Source: Schaalia turicensis ACS-279-V-Col4
GTDB taxonomy: Bacteria; Actinomycetota; Actinomycetes; Actinomycetales; Actinomycetaceae
NCBI RefSeq assembly: GCF_000296505.1
Contig: NZ_JH815209.1
Location: forward strand, 4,908-68,907
DNA length: 64,000 bases
Direction of reading: 5' to 3'
Under the pieces are notes generated by a model. It saw only the letters and a list, made by a program, of their open reading frames with translations, was not told the origin of the DNA and made no database searches. The position numbers and the translations under genes were made by a program. Within the stretch, counting starts at the first letter, position 1, and every line of letters starts with the position of its first letter. Below, one piece after another: positions 11,208 through 20,029 of this stretch.

Positions 11208-12656
11208 ATGACCCAGTCACCGCAGGTCACTGACCTCGATGACCGTCACATGAGTGATGATGAAATCATCGACTCAATTGGCGCGTATGAGTATGGATGG
11301 CGCGATAGCGACGAGTACTCAAAGAATGCTGAATACGGCATTAATGCGGACGTTGTTCGTTCGATCTCGGATCATAAGAATGAGCCGGAGTGGATGCGTG
11401 AACGTCGTCTGAAGGCACTTGAAATCTTCGATCGCAAGCCGATGCCCACATGGGGCCCGGATCTTTCGGATATCGACTTCGATACGTTCAAGTACTACGT
11501 CAGCCCCACCGACCGTCAGGTGAATGCGTGGGAAGACCTTCCCGAGGAAATTCGCAATACCTACGATCGTCTGGGTATTCCGGACGCTGAAAAGAATCGC
11601 CTGGTCTCCGGCGTCGCTGCCCAGTACGAGTCTGAGGTTGTCTACCAGCAGATTCAGGAAGATCTTGAACGCCAGGGTGTCATCTTCCTCGATACCGACA
11701 CGGGTCTCCGTGAGTATCCAGAAATCTTCCAGGAGTACTTCGGCAAAGCTGTTCCCTCCGGTGACAATAAGTTCTCCGCACTGAACACCGCCGCTTGGTC
11801 GGGTGGTTCCTTCGTCTACGTGCCACCAGGCGTTCACGTCGACATCCCGCTTCAGGCCTACTTCCGCATTAACACTGAGGCTCTTGGCCAGTTCGAACGT
11901 ACGCTGATCATCGCTGATGAGGGCTCCTACGTTCACTACGTCGAAGGGTGCACCGCGCCGATTTATGACGAGAACTCACTGCACTCAGGTGTTATCGAAA
12001 TCTTCGTCAAGAAGGGTGCACGCGTTCGCTACACGACGATCCAGAACTGGTCGACCAACGTTCTGAACCTCGTGACCCAGCGCGCCATCGTCGAAGAAGG
12101 CGGAACTATGGAGTGGGTCGATGGCAACATGGGTGCCGCGATTACCATGAAGTACCCCGCCTGCTTCCTCATGGGCGAGCATGCCCGTGGAGAGACATTG
12201 TCCATCGGTTTTGCAGGCCCCGGTCAGCACCAGGACACTGGCGCCAAGATGGTCCACATGGCACCGCACACCTCTTCTTCGATCGTGTCGAAGTCCGTGT
12301 CTCGTGGCGGTGGCCGTACCTCGTACCGCGGTCTGGTTCAGATCAACGCCCGCGCACGGCACTCGAAGTCCAACGTCCTGTGCGACGCGCTTCTTGTCGA
12401 CAAGGTTTCACGTACCGATACCTACCCCTATGTTGACGTCCGAACCGATGACGTCGAAATGGGTCACGAAGCAACCGTTTCGAAGGTGTCGGCAGACCAG
12501 CTCTTCTACCTGATGAGCCGTGGCCTTGATGAGAACGAAGCAATGGCAATGATCGTTCGTGGCTTCGTTGAGCCGATCGCGAAGGAACTCCCGATGGAGT
12601 ACGCGCTCGAACTCAACCGCCTGATCGAACTGCAGATGGAAGGATCCGTCGGCTGA
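11208..12656 (+). CDS. sufB: Fe-S cluster scaffold subunit SufB
   Basis: A 482-residue SufB with the expected N-terminal helical region and beta-helix core. The C-terminal part contains the conserved SKNVLCDALLVD-like and DEVEMGHEATVSK-like segments shared by SufB and SufD. SufB, SufD and SufC form the SufBC2D scaffold on which nascent clusters are built. No intein interrupts it, unlike M. tuberculosis SufB, whose intein makes the gene much longer. The ATG follows a ggaagg site by about 12 nt, and the gap to sufD is 1 nt. Confidence 0.96.
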   Translation: MTQSPQVTDLDDRHMSDDEIIDSIGAYEYGWRDSDEYSKNAEYGINADVVRSISDHKNEPEWMRERRLKALEIFDRKPMPTWGPDLSDIDFDTFKYYVSPTDRQVNAWEDLPEEIRNTYDRLGIPDAEKNRLVSGVAAQYESEVVYQQIQEDLERQGVIFLDTDTGLREYPEIFQEYFGKAVPSGDNKFSALNTAAWSGGSFVYVPPGVHVDIPLQAYFRINTEALGQFERTLIIADEGSYVHYVEGCTAPIYDENSLHSGVIEIFVKKGARVRYTTIQNWSTNVLNLVTQRAIVEEGGTMEWVDGNMGAAITMKYPACFLMGEHARGETLSIGFAGPGQHQDTGAKMVHMAPHTSSSIVSKSVSRGGGRTSYRGLVQINARARHSKSNVLCDALLVDKVSRTDTYPYVDVRTDDVEMGHEATVSKVSADQLFYLMSRGLDENEAMAMIVRGFVEPIAKELPMEYALELNRLIELQMEGSVG

Positions 12657-12657
12657 T

Positions 12658-13836
12658 ATGACGACACAAGAAGTGATGAATAAAGCGCACTCTCACGGCG
12701 GCGTCGAAAAGGGCGGCCACGCCAGCCGCGCAGACCGCCCGGTTTCCTTCGATCTCGATGCAATCCCGACCCCGCACGGTCGCGAAGAAGACTGGCGTTT
12801 CACCCCGATGCGTCGCATCGAACGTCTTTTTGAGGTTGAAAACTATGACCAGGGTGATGCCCCGGTCACCGTTGAGGCTCCTGAATGCGTGACAGTTGAA
12901 CAGGCTGATCGCTCCGATTCTCGCTTGGGTACTGTTCTTGCTCCCGGTGATCGCACAGCGGTTGTCGCATGGAATCAGTATGGTGAGTCGACAATTGTTT
13001 CTGTTCCTGCCCAGATGCAGGTCAGCGAACCGATCCGTCTGAACGTTGACGCTGTTGAAGGAACTCGCGCCCAGCACATCTTCGTTGAGGTCGGCGAACT
13101 TGCCGAAGCGACGATCATCCTGAACCACCGTGGCTCTGAAGAAGCAGCTGTCAATCAGACCATCGAAGTGAACGCAGGGGACGGCTCGAAGGTCACCTTC
13201 GTTTCAATCCAAGAATGGGATGACACCACACTGCACGCCTCAAACCACCGACTGGCACTGGGCAAGGATGCTTCCCTGACGCACATCGTTGTTACTTTCG
13301 GTGGCGACCTGGTCCGTATCTCTTCCGATACTGATTTCCGAGGCCCCGGTGGCGAACTCAACATGCTGGGCCTGTACTTCGTTGACGGCGGTCAGCACCT
13401 CGAGCACCGCGTGTTCGTTGACCACTCCCAGCCGAACTGCTACTCGCGAGTCACCTACAAGGGTGCTCTGCAGGGCAACGGCGCACACTCGGTGTGGATT
13501 GGCGACTGCCTGATCCGGGAAGCAGCCGACGACACCGACACCTACGAACTGAACCGCAACCTGGTCCTCACCGAGGGCGCCAAGGCCGACTCTGTTCCGA
13601 ACCTCGAAATTGAAAACGGTGAAATCCGCGGAGCTGGACACGCATCCGCAACCGGCCGTTTCGATGACGAACAGCTCTTCTACCTGATGAGCCGAGGAAT
13701 CAGCGAACACGAGGCACGTCGTCTTGTTGTCCGTGGTTTCTTCGCCGAGCTCATTAATCAGATTGGTGTGCCCGAGGTGGTTGACCACCTCATGGAGGCC
13801 GTCGAGGCCGAACTCGCCAAGTCCCGAACGAACTGA
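12658..13836 (+). CDS. sufD: Fe-S cluster assembly protein SufD
   Basis: A 392-residue SufD. The N-terminus has the EEDWRFTPMRRIE signature (RYT-like), and the C-terminal beta-helix carries GHASATGRFDDEQLFYLMSRG, parallel to SufB. It begins 1 nt after the sufB stop, so the two are translationally coupled, fitting their 1:1 role in SufBC2D. A 57-nt gap with a short GC-rich inverted repeat (gcgcca/tggcgc) separates it from sufC. Confidence 0.95.
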   Translation: MTTQEVMNKAHSHGGVEKGGHASRADRPVSFDLDAIPTPHGREEDWRFTPMRRIERLFEVENYDQGDAPVTVEAPECVTVEQADRSDSRLGTVLAPGDRTAVVAWNQYGESTIVSVPAQMQVSEPIRLNVDAVEGTRAQHIFVEVGELAEATIILNHRGSEEAAVNQTIEVNAGDGSKVTFVSIQEWDDTTLHASNHRLALGKDASLTHIVVTFGGDLVRISSDTDFRGPGGELNMLGLYFVDGGQHLEHRVFVDHSQPNCYSRVTYKGALQGNGAHSVWIGDCLIREAADDTDTYELNRNLVLTEGAKADSVPNLEIENGEIRGAGHASATGRFDDEQLFYLMSRGISEHEARRLVVRGFFAELINQIGVPEVVDHLMEAVEAELAKSRTN

Positions 13837-13893
13837 CCCTGCGCGCCATGTGGCGCACCAACTATTGCGGCCTCGCGCCGACAAGGAGAAACA

Positions 13894-14646
13894 ATGTCGA
13901 CTTTGACGATCAAAGATCTGCATGTCACGGTTGAAACCGCTGACGGCCCCAAGGAGATCTTGAAGGGCGTGAATCTGACCATCAAGTCCGGTGAAATCCA
14001 CGCCATTATGGGGCCGAACGGTTCGGGCAAGTCCACGCTTGCCTATGCACTCGCCGGCCATCCCGAATACACCATCACCCAGGGCGAAGCATGGCTCGAC
14101 GACAAGCTCATTACTGAGATGAGCGTTGACGAGCGCGCCAAGGCCGGTCTGTTCCTGGCCATGCAGTACCCGGTTGAGGTTGCGGGCGTTTCCGTTTCCA
14201 ACTTCCTGCGTACCGCTAAGACCGCTATCAACGGTGAAGCACCGCAGATCCGCCAGTGGGTCAAGGACGTGAAGTCCTCTATGGAGCACCTGCGTATGGA
14301 CGAAGACTTCGCTGAGCGTGACGTCAACGTCGGTTTCTCCGGTGGTGAGAAGAAGCGTCTTGAGATCCTCCAGATGGAACTCCTGCAGCCGACCTTCGCA
14401 GTCCTGGATGAAACTGACTCCGGTCTGGACGTCGATGCTCTGCGCATCGTGTCTGAGGGTGTGAACCGTGTCCATGACACCACCGGCTGTGGCGTCATGC
14501 TGATCACTCACTACACGCGCATTCTTCGCTACATCAAGCCGAGCCACGTTCACGTCTTCGTGAACGGCCATGTTGCCGCCGAAGGAGGCCCCGAGCTTGC
14601 TGACCAGCTTGAAGAAGAAGGCTACGACAAGTACCTGGGTCTCTGA
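13894..14646 (+). CDS. sufC: Fe-S assembly ATPase SufC
   Basis: A 250-residue ABC-type ATPase: Walker A GPNGSGKST, signature FSGGEKKR, Walker B and catalytic Glu in FAVLDETDSGLDVDALR, and H-loop LITHYTRIL. SufC hydrolyses ATP to drive structural change in the SufBCD scaffold; it is soluble and has no membrane partner. A clear ribosome site (aaggag) lies 6 nt before the ATG. It lies between sufD and sufS in the standard actinobacterial order. Confidence 0.96.
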   Translation: MSTLTIKDLHVTVETADGPKEILKGVNLTIKSGEIHAIMGPNGSGKSTLAYALAGHPEYTITQGEAWLDDKLITEMSVDERAKAGLFLAMQYPVEVAGVSVSNFLRTAKTAINGEAPQIRQWVKDVKSSMEHLRMDEDFAERDVNVGFSGGEKKRLEILQMELLQPTFAVLDETDSGLDVDALRIVSEGVNRVHDTTGCGVMLITHYTRILRYIKPSHVHVFVNGHVAAEGGPELADQLEEEGYDKYLGL

Positions 14647-14651
14647 TCAAC

Positions 14652-15944
14652 ATGAATTCGCTTCTCGGAGCAGACTTTAGCGCTGTAGAGCTCGAAGCTA
14701 TCCGTTCGGATTTCCCGATTCTCGCTCGACTGGGGCGCGGAGGGAAGCCGATCGCGTACCTTGATGCCTCTGCAACGTCTCAAAAGCCTGCCAGCGTCAT
14801 TGATGCGGAAGCGAATTTCTACCGTCGTTCGAATGCTGCTGTTCACCGCGGAACCCATATTTTGGGGGACGAAGCGACCAGCGCGTTCGAAGACGGACGT
14901 AGTGCGCTCGCCTCGTTTATCGGTGGGCGCAGCGATGAGATCGTGTGGACCAAGAACGCGACCGAAGCCATCAACCTTGTTGCTCTGTCTATCGGTCATG
15001 CGTCTGTTGGCCGTGGAGGCACGGCTTCGACTCCACTGAGAATTGGGCCAGGAGACACGATCGTCACCACTCGCTCAGAACACCATGCGAACCTCGTTCC
15101 GTGGCAGGAATTGTGCGCACGAACCGGCGCTGAACTCAAATGGCTGGATCTGACTCCTGACGGTCGCATTGACCTTGAGACACTCGACGTCATTACGCCC
15201 AACACTAAGCTGGTTGCTTTCACTCACGTGTCGAACGTGACGGGCGCGATCTCTCCCGTCGATGCGATTGTCGCAAAGGCACGCAGTGTCGGAGCTCTTG
15301 TTTTGGCTGATACCTGTCAGTCGAGCGCGCATATGGCGATTGATGTTCGTGCCATGGACGTGGATTTTGCTGTCATGTCATCGCACAAGATGCTTGGTCC
15401 TACCGGCGTCGGTGCGTTGTGGGGCAGGCGGGAACTCCTCGACATGATGCCTCCGGTTTTGACCGGCGGATCAATGATCGAATACGTGACGATGGAGGAA
15501 TCGACGTACATGCCCGCTCCCGAACGGTTTGAAGCGGGATCTCAGCCCGTAGCTCAAATCGCAGGTTGGACGGCTGCGCTTGAATACCTGAGCGCTATTG
15601 GTATGGATCGCGTACACGCCCATGAGAAAGCCCTAACGCAGCGTCTGCTTGATGGGGTTGCCTCACTCGACGGTGTGAAAGTCCTTGGCCCAACAACCGA
15701 TGTGGATCGTGTGGGCGTCGTGGCATTCGCAGTCGATGGTGTCCATCCGCACGATGTCGGTCAGATTTTGGATGCTGATGATATCGCGATTCGTGTCGGT
15801 CATCATTGCGCGATCCCACTTCATACGTTCTTCTCTGTTCGATCGTCCGCACGAGCATCCGTTGCAGTGTCGACGACTGAAGAAGAAATCGATCGTCTGG
15901 TCGCATCCCTTGGACGCGTGAGAGAGTTTTTCGGAGGATTCTGA
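14652..15944 (+). CDS. sufS: Cysteine desulfurase SufS
   Basis: A 430-residue PLP enzyme that removes sulfur from cysteine for cluster assembly. The PLP Schiff-base lysine is K246 in SSHKMLGP. The catalytic Cys is C386 in RVGHHCAIP, on the short loop typical of group II desulfurases that need a sulfur acceptor such as SufU. It starts 5 nt after sufC and its stop overlaps the sufU ATG. No ribosome site stands out, so it may depend on coupling. Confidence 0.95.
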   Translation: MNSLLGADFSAVELEAIRSDFPILARLGRGGKPIAYLDASATSQKPASVIDAEANFYRRSNAAVHRGTHILGDEATSAFEDGRSALASFIGGRSDEIVWTKNATEAINLVALSIGHASVGRGGTASTPLRIGPGDTIVTTRSEHHANLVPWQELCARTGAELKWLDLTPDGRIDLETLDVITPNTKLVAFTHVSNVTGAISPVDAIVAKARSVGALVLADTCQSSAHMAIDVRAMDVDFAVMSSHKMLGPTGVGALWGRRELLDMMPPVLTGGSMIEYVTMEESTYMPAPERFEAGSQPVAQIAGWTAALEYLSAIGMDRVHAHEKALTQRLLDGVASLDGVKVLGPTTDVDRVGVVAFAVDGVHPHDVGQILDADDIAIRVGHHCAIPLHTFFSVRSSARASVAVSTTEEEIDRLVASLGRVREFFGGF

Positions 15945-16411
15945 TGTCAAGCTTGGATCAGCTCTATCAGCAGGTCATCTTGGATCATGCCCGCGCCAAA
16001 CACGGCCGAGGCGATGTGGAAGAGGTTGCGGCCTCGTCGCACCAAGTAAACCCCACGTGCGGCGACGAAGTAACCCTTGGCGTTACTCTCGCTAACGACG
16101 GCTCGATTGAAAAGCTTGTGTGGGATGGCGATGGTTGCTCGATTTCTCAAGCATCTCTGTCCATGCTGAACGACCTGGTCGCGAACCACTCGATTGAGGA
16201 AGCACGCATAGCATATGCGTCCATGGAATCGATGATGCATTCGAGGAACAGGGGAGTGCCCGACGAAGTCCTTGATGCTTTGGGGGATGCAGCGGCTCTT
16301 GAATCCACTTCTCAGTTTGCCAATCGCGTGAAGTGTGCACTGCTCGGCTGGTATGCCTTGCGTGACGCGCTTGCACAGCTCGGAACCGACATCGCAGGAG
16401 GTAATAAATGA
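15944..16411 (+). CDS. sufU: SufU, zinc-dependent sulfurtransferase
   Basis: A 155-residue IscU-like protein of the SufU type. Zn/sulfur ligands are C39 and D41 (NPTCGDE), C65 (GCSISQAS) and C131 (RVKCALLGW). The 18-21 residue insertion between the second and third Cys regions marks SufU rather than scaffold IscU. It accepts persulfide from SufS and relays it to SufBCD. It shares one base with the end of sufS and overlaps sufT by 4 nt. Confidence 0.95.
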   Translation: MSSLDQLYQQVILDHARAKHGRGDVEEVAASSHQVNPTCGDEVTLGVTLANDGSIEKLVWDGDGCSISQASLSMLNDLVANHSIEEARIAYASMESMMHSRNRGVPDEVLDALGDAAALESTSQFANRVKCALLGWYALRDALAQLGTDIAGGNK

Positions 16412-16833
16412 ATAACCCCATGGCAGCTCCGGAGCCTGTGGAGCAGCGTTTCGGCGCACCACCGGCACACGAACAGTCTGAGAATGTTCGCCAGATTGAC
16501 GGCACAGACATCGTTGAAAACGGTTCTTTGAAGGGTGAAGATATCCTCGAAGCACTCAAAGACGTCATCGATCCTGAACTTGGCATTAACATCGTTGACC
16601 TTGGACTGGTCTACGGCGTGAACATTGCTGAGAACGACACAGTTGTTCTCGATATGACACTGACCTCTGCTGCCTGCCCGCTGACGGATGTCATCGAGCG
16701 TCAGGCACAGTCCGTTCTTTCCGCATTGACGCCTGAAGTGACTATTTCTTGGGTGTGGATGCCACCGTGGGGGCCGGATCGTATTACTCCGGATGGTCGT
16801 GAGCAACTCCGCGCAATTGGTTTCAACGTCTGA
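16408..16833 (+). CDS. sufT: SufT-like Fe-S maturation factor (DUF59/MIP18)
   Basis: A 141-residue protein with a variable polar N-terminus of about 45 residues and a DUF59 domain: the DPELGINIVDLGLVY signature and LTSAACPLTD, which holds the conserved Cys. DUF59 proteins help deliver or mature Fe-S clusters. Overlap with sufU and last place in the operon match Rv1466. The 3' end is unusual: the final codons and stop lie in an 18-bp tandem duplication. Confidence 0.92.
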   Translation: MNNPMAAPEPVEQRFGAPPAHEQSENVRQIDGTDIVENGSLKGEDILEALKDVIDPELGINIVDLGLVYGVNIAENDTVVLDMTLTSAACPLTDVIERQAQSVLSALTPEVTISWVWMPPWGPDRITPDGREQLRAIGFNV

Positions 16834-16853
16834 GCTGGTTTCAACGTCTGAGC
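16818..16853. repeat. 18-bp perfect tandem duplication across the sufT stop codon
   Basis: The unit tggtttcaacgtctgagc occurs at 16818-16835 and again at 16836-16853 with no mismatch. The first copy holds the last sufT codons and its TGA; the second is noncoding. The perfect identity suggests a recent slippage event. Confidence 0.95.
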
Positions 16854-17035
16854 GTGATCAGTGGTGGACTCGCGACGCCGGCACGGTTGAGGACACGCCG
16901 ATTAAGGGATGGCAGGGATCATGGCAGGTTCGCTTCTGCTTCTTTCCGGAGGCGTGGCGCTCAGGCTACGAAAGCAGAGCATCATTCAGCGACCGTCTAG
17001 TATGTCTGGTCATCCCACAGGTCAGATGAGGCTGG

Positions 17036-17078
17036 GTGTGCCCCTCGTGCGATAATTATTCGCGCACGAGGGGCACAC
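17036..17078. terminator. 16-bp perfect stem with AT-rich 11-nt loop
   Basis: Arms gtgtgcccctcgtgcg (17036-17051) and its exact complement (17063-17078) flank the loop ataattattcg. No T-run follows on either side, so it is either a U-tract-less terminator of the suf operon or another structured or protein-binding element. Confidence 0.6.
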
Positions 17079-17194
17079 TCGTGTGTACACCGGGGCCGAA
17101 CACGCAGTTGGATACGACGGTCATGGAGTGGTTCAAGGCATCCTCGTTATTCACAACCGCGTAGGATGACCTCAGGAAATATCGCGATCGGTCA

Positions 17195-17225
17195 ATATAG
17201 TTAAGTCATCAAAACTTGACTGTAT
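17195..17225 (+). promoter_or_regulatory. Operator-like dyad over a -10 hexamer
   Basis: AGTTAAGT (17199-17206) and ACTTGACT (17214-17221) are inverted repeats with one mismatch and a 7-nt spacer. Weaker symmetry extends to 17195-17225. The left arm overlaps TATAGT (17196-17201), a good -10 match, about 50 nt before the ATG at 17248. This fits a repressor site, but no regulator is known. Confidence 0.4.
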
Positions 17226-17247
17226 GAATCAACAGGGGAGGCGACGA

Positions 17248-18315
17248 ATGGGAGCCAATACCACATTAGTCGCCCGCACTTTTGACATTGTTCAGATGTT
17301 TGCATCGGGAGCGACTTCTTCAGCTGTTCGTTCCAGCATCGACATTGAGGAAGAACCCCTGTCACATCTGGTTGACTACCTGTCCGCTGTCGATGATGTC
17401 CCGCCCACAACTCAAATCGCGATTCTGGTTGACTCTGACTCATACGACAGACGCCCAGCCTTCACGAATTTTTCTACGTGGCAGAGAACCGCATGGGAGC
17501 AAGGGTACGGCGTTCGCGTGCTCACCGATATCGACCAGGCGATCTTCGAATCTCTTATCATCATCGACGCGAATCAGACGAACACCTTGCCTCACAGCAC
17601 GATCGAGCACCTAGCAGAAAGCGGCAACCAGGTCCTCCTTATTGCTCCTTCAACCACGCAACCTTCAGATTCCGCTTTCGTGAAGACCGCCGGAGTTCAG
17701 TTCGAGGGGGAGTCTCACCTTCAGGGGCTCGACGAAGCCAATGATGCAACGTGGCACCTCGTCGGTCGCCTCACAGAACCATCACTCAAGCATGCCGGAA
17801 CGCATCTGAAGACTTCGACTGCTCCCCTGAAACTTACCGCGACTGATCCGAGCCTTGAACGAACACGTCAACTGATGAATGAGCCTCGGCCAGCATTGCG
17901 CGCAGCAAACTGGGCACGTGTCTTCACCCCGGGTGACTCGACCACCACGTTAGCGAGCGTTGATGATCCACTCAGTGAGCTTGATGGTCGCCCGATCATC
18001 ACCAAACGTGCCGTCGCAAACGCACACGGGGAAGCGGGCGGAAACGTGTGGCTTGTCGGCGCTGATCTTGATGCATTCACCCGAGCAACACTGCTCAGAC
18101 TCATCAGCGTTCATGCGCGTATCCGGCCAACGAACCTACAATTCCCGCGCGGTATCGAAGTCGTCCAACGCGCTCACATGACGTTTATTGTGAATCACGG
18201 TAGCACGATGGCAGAACTCTCCAACGTTCATGGATTAGATGTCATCAGTGGTAATACGTGCACGGGGCACGTTGCTCTTGCCCCGCACTCGGTCATGGTC
18301 GTCGTCGGAGAATAA
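17248..18315 (+). CDS. Orphan C-terminal half of a GH42 beta-galactosidase (no catalytic barrel)
   Basis: A 355-residue protein. ATG 17248 is chosen because GGGGAGG (17235-17241) lies 6 nt upstream; an ATG at 17224 lacks such a site. Residues from about 50 (TTQIAILVDSDSYD...) to about 275 look like the GH42 trimerisation (GATase-like) domain, ending in a GNVWLVGADLD segment. The last 65 residues match the GH42 C-terminal beta domain (FPRGIEVVQR ... FIVNHG ... VALAPHSVMVVV). The N-terminal TIM barrel with both catalytic Glu is absent, so it cannot be a normal beta-galactosidase. The frame is open with its own ribosome site and dyad promoter, so it may be expressed rather than a simple pseudogene. 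The identification rests on pattern similarity only. Confidence 0.65.
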   Translation: MGANTTLVARTFDIVQMFASGATSSAVRSSIDIEEEPLSHLVDYLSAVDDVPPTTQIAILVDSDSYDRRPAFTNFSTWQRTAWEQGYGVRVLTDIDQAIFESLIIIDANQTNTLPHSTIEHLAESGNQVLLIAPSTTQPSDSAFVKTAGVQFEGESHLQGLDEANDATWHLVGRLTEPSLKHAGTHLKTSTAPLKLTATDPSLERTRQLMNEPRPALRAANWARVFTPGDSTTTLASVDDPLSELDGRPIITKRAVANAHGEAGGNVWLVGADLDAFTRATLLRLISVHARIRPTNLQFPRGIEVVQRAHMTFIVNHGSTMAELSNVHGLDVISGNTCTGHVALAPHSVMVVVGE

Positions 18316-18361
18316 CAGCCGTTGAGTCGTTATTTCCTGAGCCTCATATCGGATTGATGAA

Positions 18362-20029
18362 ATGAAACAGATAAAAAACTCGGTCATCACCGACCGTGGA
18401 CGCCGTGATTCGATTATTGTCGCCGCCTTGCGATTGGGATATCTGATTGCGTTCGGAGTCGTCCTTGTGTGGCTTGGAATCCAAATTGGGAACTATGCGA
18501 CTGGCGGTCGTACTATTTCGCTTCTTATTCCGATCATCGCCTGTCTTTTCGTTGCGACCTTCGCCGGCGTTGAAATCGTATATGGTGGCAAGGTCGCCCG
18601 TGCGGAAGAAAAACGTATTCGTCGCGATCTTCTGATGCGTGTGTTCAGCTCAACCAGTGAAGAAGCATCTGATCAAGCGCATGTTGTTCAGCTGGCAACC
18701 GACAATACGGAACGTGTCACTGAATTTCGCCAGGTCTACTTGGGCCCGACGATCGCGACGATTGTGGCGCCGTTCCTCACTCTCGGATTTGTCGCCGTTG
18801 CTTTTGACTGGGTTCTGGGGCTGGGAATCATGATGCTTTGCCCGCTGATTCCTTTGCTGCTTGGTGGCTTCCAGAAGCTTTTCCGTCAGCGTTCATCGGA
18901 TTCGCGAAAGCAACGAGGCCAACTGGCTGGCCGTTATCTTGATGCGATCCGAAATCTCATCACTATTCGTCTGTTCGGGGCTGGCCCACGAATTGAAGAG
19001 GATCTGCGCGTTCAGGGCGAGAAAAACCGAAGCGCAATCATGAAATTGCTGGCAGGAAACCAGATCGTCATCATTGTTCTAGACGGGTTGTTCTCGCTGA
19101 TCCTGATCTGTGCCACGACTGCACTGACAATCGCACGATTTAATGCGGGTGCTGTCGACCTCGGACAAGCGATCGCAACGATGCTTCTGACCGTACTGCT
19201 CGTCGAACCCTTGGTGCAGGTCGCCGGCTTCTTCTACATCGGAATGGGCGGTATTGCATCGCAGAAAGCAATCGGGCGTTACAAAGCGACCCATGACCGC
19301 GCCTCCCATGTCGTCAGCCACGCTTCGATCGCGAACGACGGATCGATCAGTGTTGATGCTGTTTCCTACGACTATGGTCGCGGTGAAGTGTTGCACGAGG
19401 TCTCTTTGAAGGTCCCAGCTGGTCATCGCGTGGCAATCATCGGTCGTTCGGGCGGGGGCAAGACTACTCTTCTTCGCCTGCTACGCGGTGACTTGAGACC
19501 CCAGTCCGGCTCCGTTGCTGTTTCGGGCAACTCTTTGGCATCTCTGTCGATCGATCAGGCGCACGCTTTAAGCGCCTCGGTTGCGCAATCAACCTGGCTT
19601 TTCACCGGTTCGATCGCTGACAACTTACGTCTTGCACGCCCCCATGCCAGCGAAGAAGAGATGTGGCAGGCCTTGAAACAAGCGCAGGTAGCTGATGAGA
19701 TTGAGCGGATGCCCGAAGGCCTTCATACCCAGATTGGAGAGCAGGGTGGGCTGATCTCTGGTGGGCAAGCGCAACGAATCTCGATTGCTCGGGCTCTTTT
19801 ATCCGGACGCACAATTCTGCTTCTCGATGAGCCCACGTCTCAGGTTGATATTGAATCCGAGAAGAAGATTATTCGAGCGATTTCTGAACTTGGACGAGAG
19901 TGGACGATTGTGGTGGTGACACACCGTAAGGCTCTGCTTGCACTTGCTGACTTAGTGTATGAGATGCGCCAAGGGGAACTGCACCGCGTGAATGCAAACG
20001 AACACACAATTGGCCAGGAGGTTCTCTGA
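18362..20029 (+). CDS. CydD-like ABC exporter half-transporter
   Basis: A 555-residue fused membrane/ATPase protein. About residues 1-300 contain some six membrane helices. A LAGRYLDAIRNLITIRLFG segment resembles the CydD coupling-helix region. The ATPase has Walker A GRSGGGKTT, signature ISGGQAQR, catalytic Glu in LLLDEPTSQVD and H-loop VVTHRK. CydDC exports cysteine and glutathione and supports cytochrome bd assembly, but no cydAB is adjacent, so the substrate is unknown. It shares one base with the next half-transporter, so the two form a heterodimer. It could instead be a related exporter of peptides or haem compounds. Confidence 0.75.
   Translation: MKQIKNSVITDRGRRDSIIVAALRLGYLIAFGVVLVWLGIQIGNYATGGRTISLLIPIIACLFVATFAGVEIVYGGKVARAEEKRIRRDLLMRVFSSTSEEASDQAHVVQLATDNTERVTEFRQVYLGPTIATIVAPFLTLGFVAVAFDWVLGLGIMMLCPLIPLLLGGFQKLFRQRSSDSRKQRGQLAGRYLDAIRNLITIRLFGAGPRIEEDLRVQGEKNRSAIMKLLAGNQIVIIVLDGLFSLILICATTALTIARFNAGAVDLGQAIATMLLTVLLVEPLVQVAGFFYIGMGGIASQKAIGRYKATHDRASHVVSHASIANDGSISVDAVSYDYGRGEVLHEVSLKVPAGHRVAIIGRSGGGKTTLLRLLRGDLRPQSGSVAVSGNSLASLSIDQAHALSASVAQSTWLFTGSIADNLRLARPHASEEEMWQALKQAQVADEIERMPEGLHTQIGEQGGLISGGQAQRISIARALLSGRTILLLDEPTSQVDIESEKKIIRAISELGREWTIVVVTHRKALLALADLVYEMRQGELHRVNANEHTIGQEVL

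Larger units (their letters stand above)
16834..17247. other. 414-bp gene-free region between sufT and the GH42-like ORF
   Basis: No supportable gene is visible. A 44-codon ORF begins at 16921 (MAGSLLLLSGG...) but lacks a good ribosome site, and its end runs into a hairpin arm. The region holds the second copy of the 18-bp duplication, a 16-bp perfect hairpin (17036-17078), a GTGTACAC palindrome near 17083, and a dyad overlapping a TATAGT -10 hexamer (17195-17225) ahead of the next gene. Confidence 0.6.

Noticed and set aside
13240..14571. Minus-strand open frame of about 440 codons opposite sufD and sufC
   Set aside because: It crosses two real genes on the other strand, has no recognisable motif or ribosome site, and is explained by codon usage.
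16793..17029. 78-codon frame overlapping the sufT end
   Set aside because: It starts within sufT in another frame, has no ribosome site and no similarity that could be recognised.
16921..17055. 44-codon ORF with a hydrophobic start
   Set aside because: No ribosome site, and its end lies in a perfect hairpin arm; too short to support.
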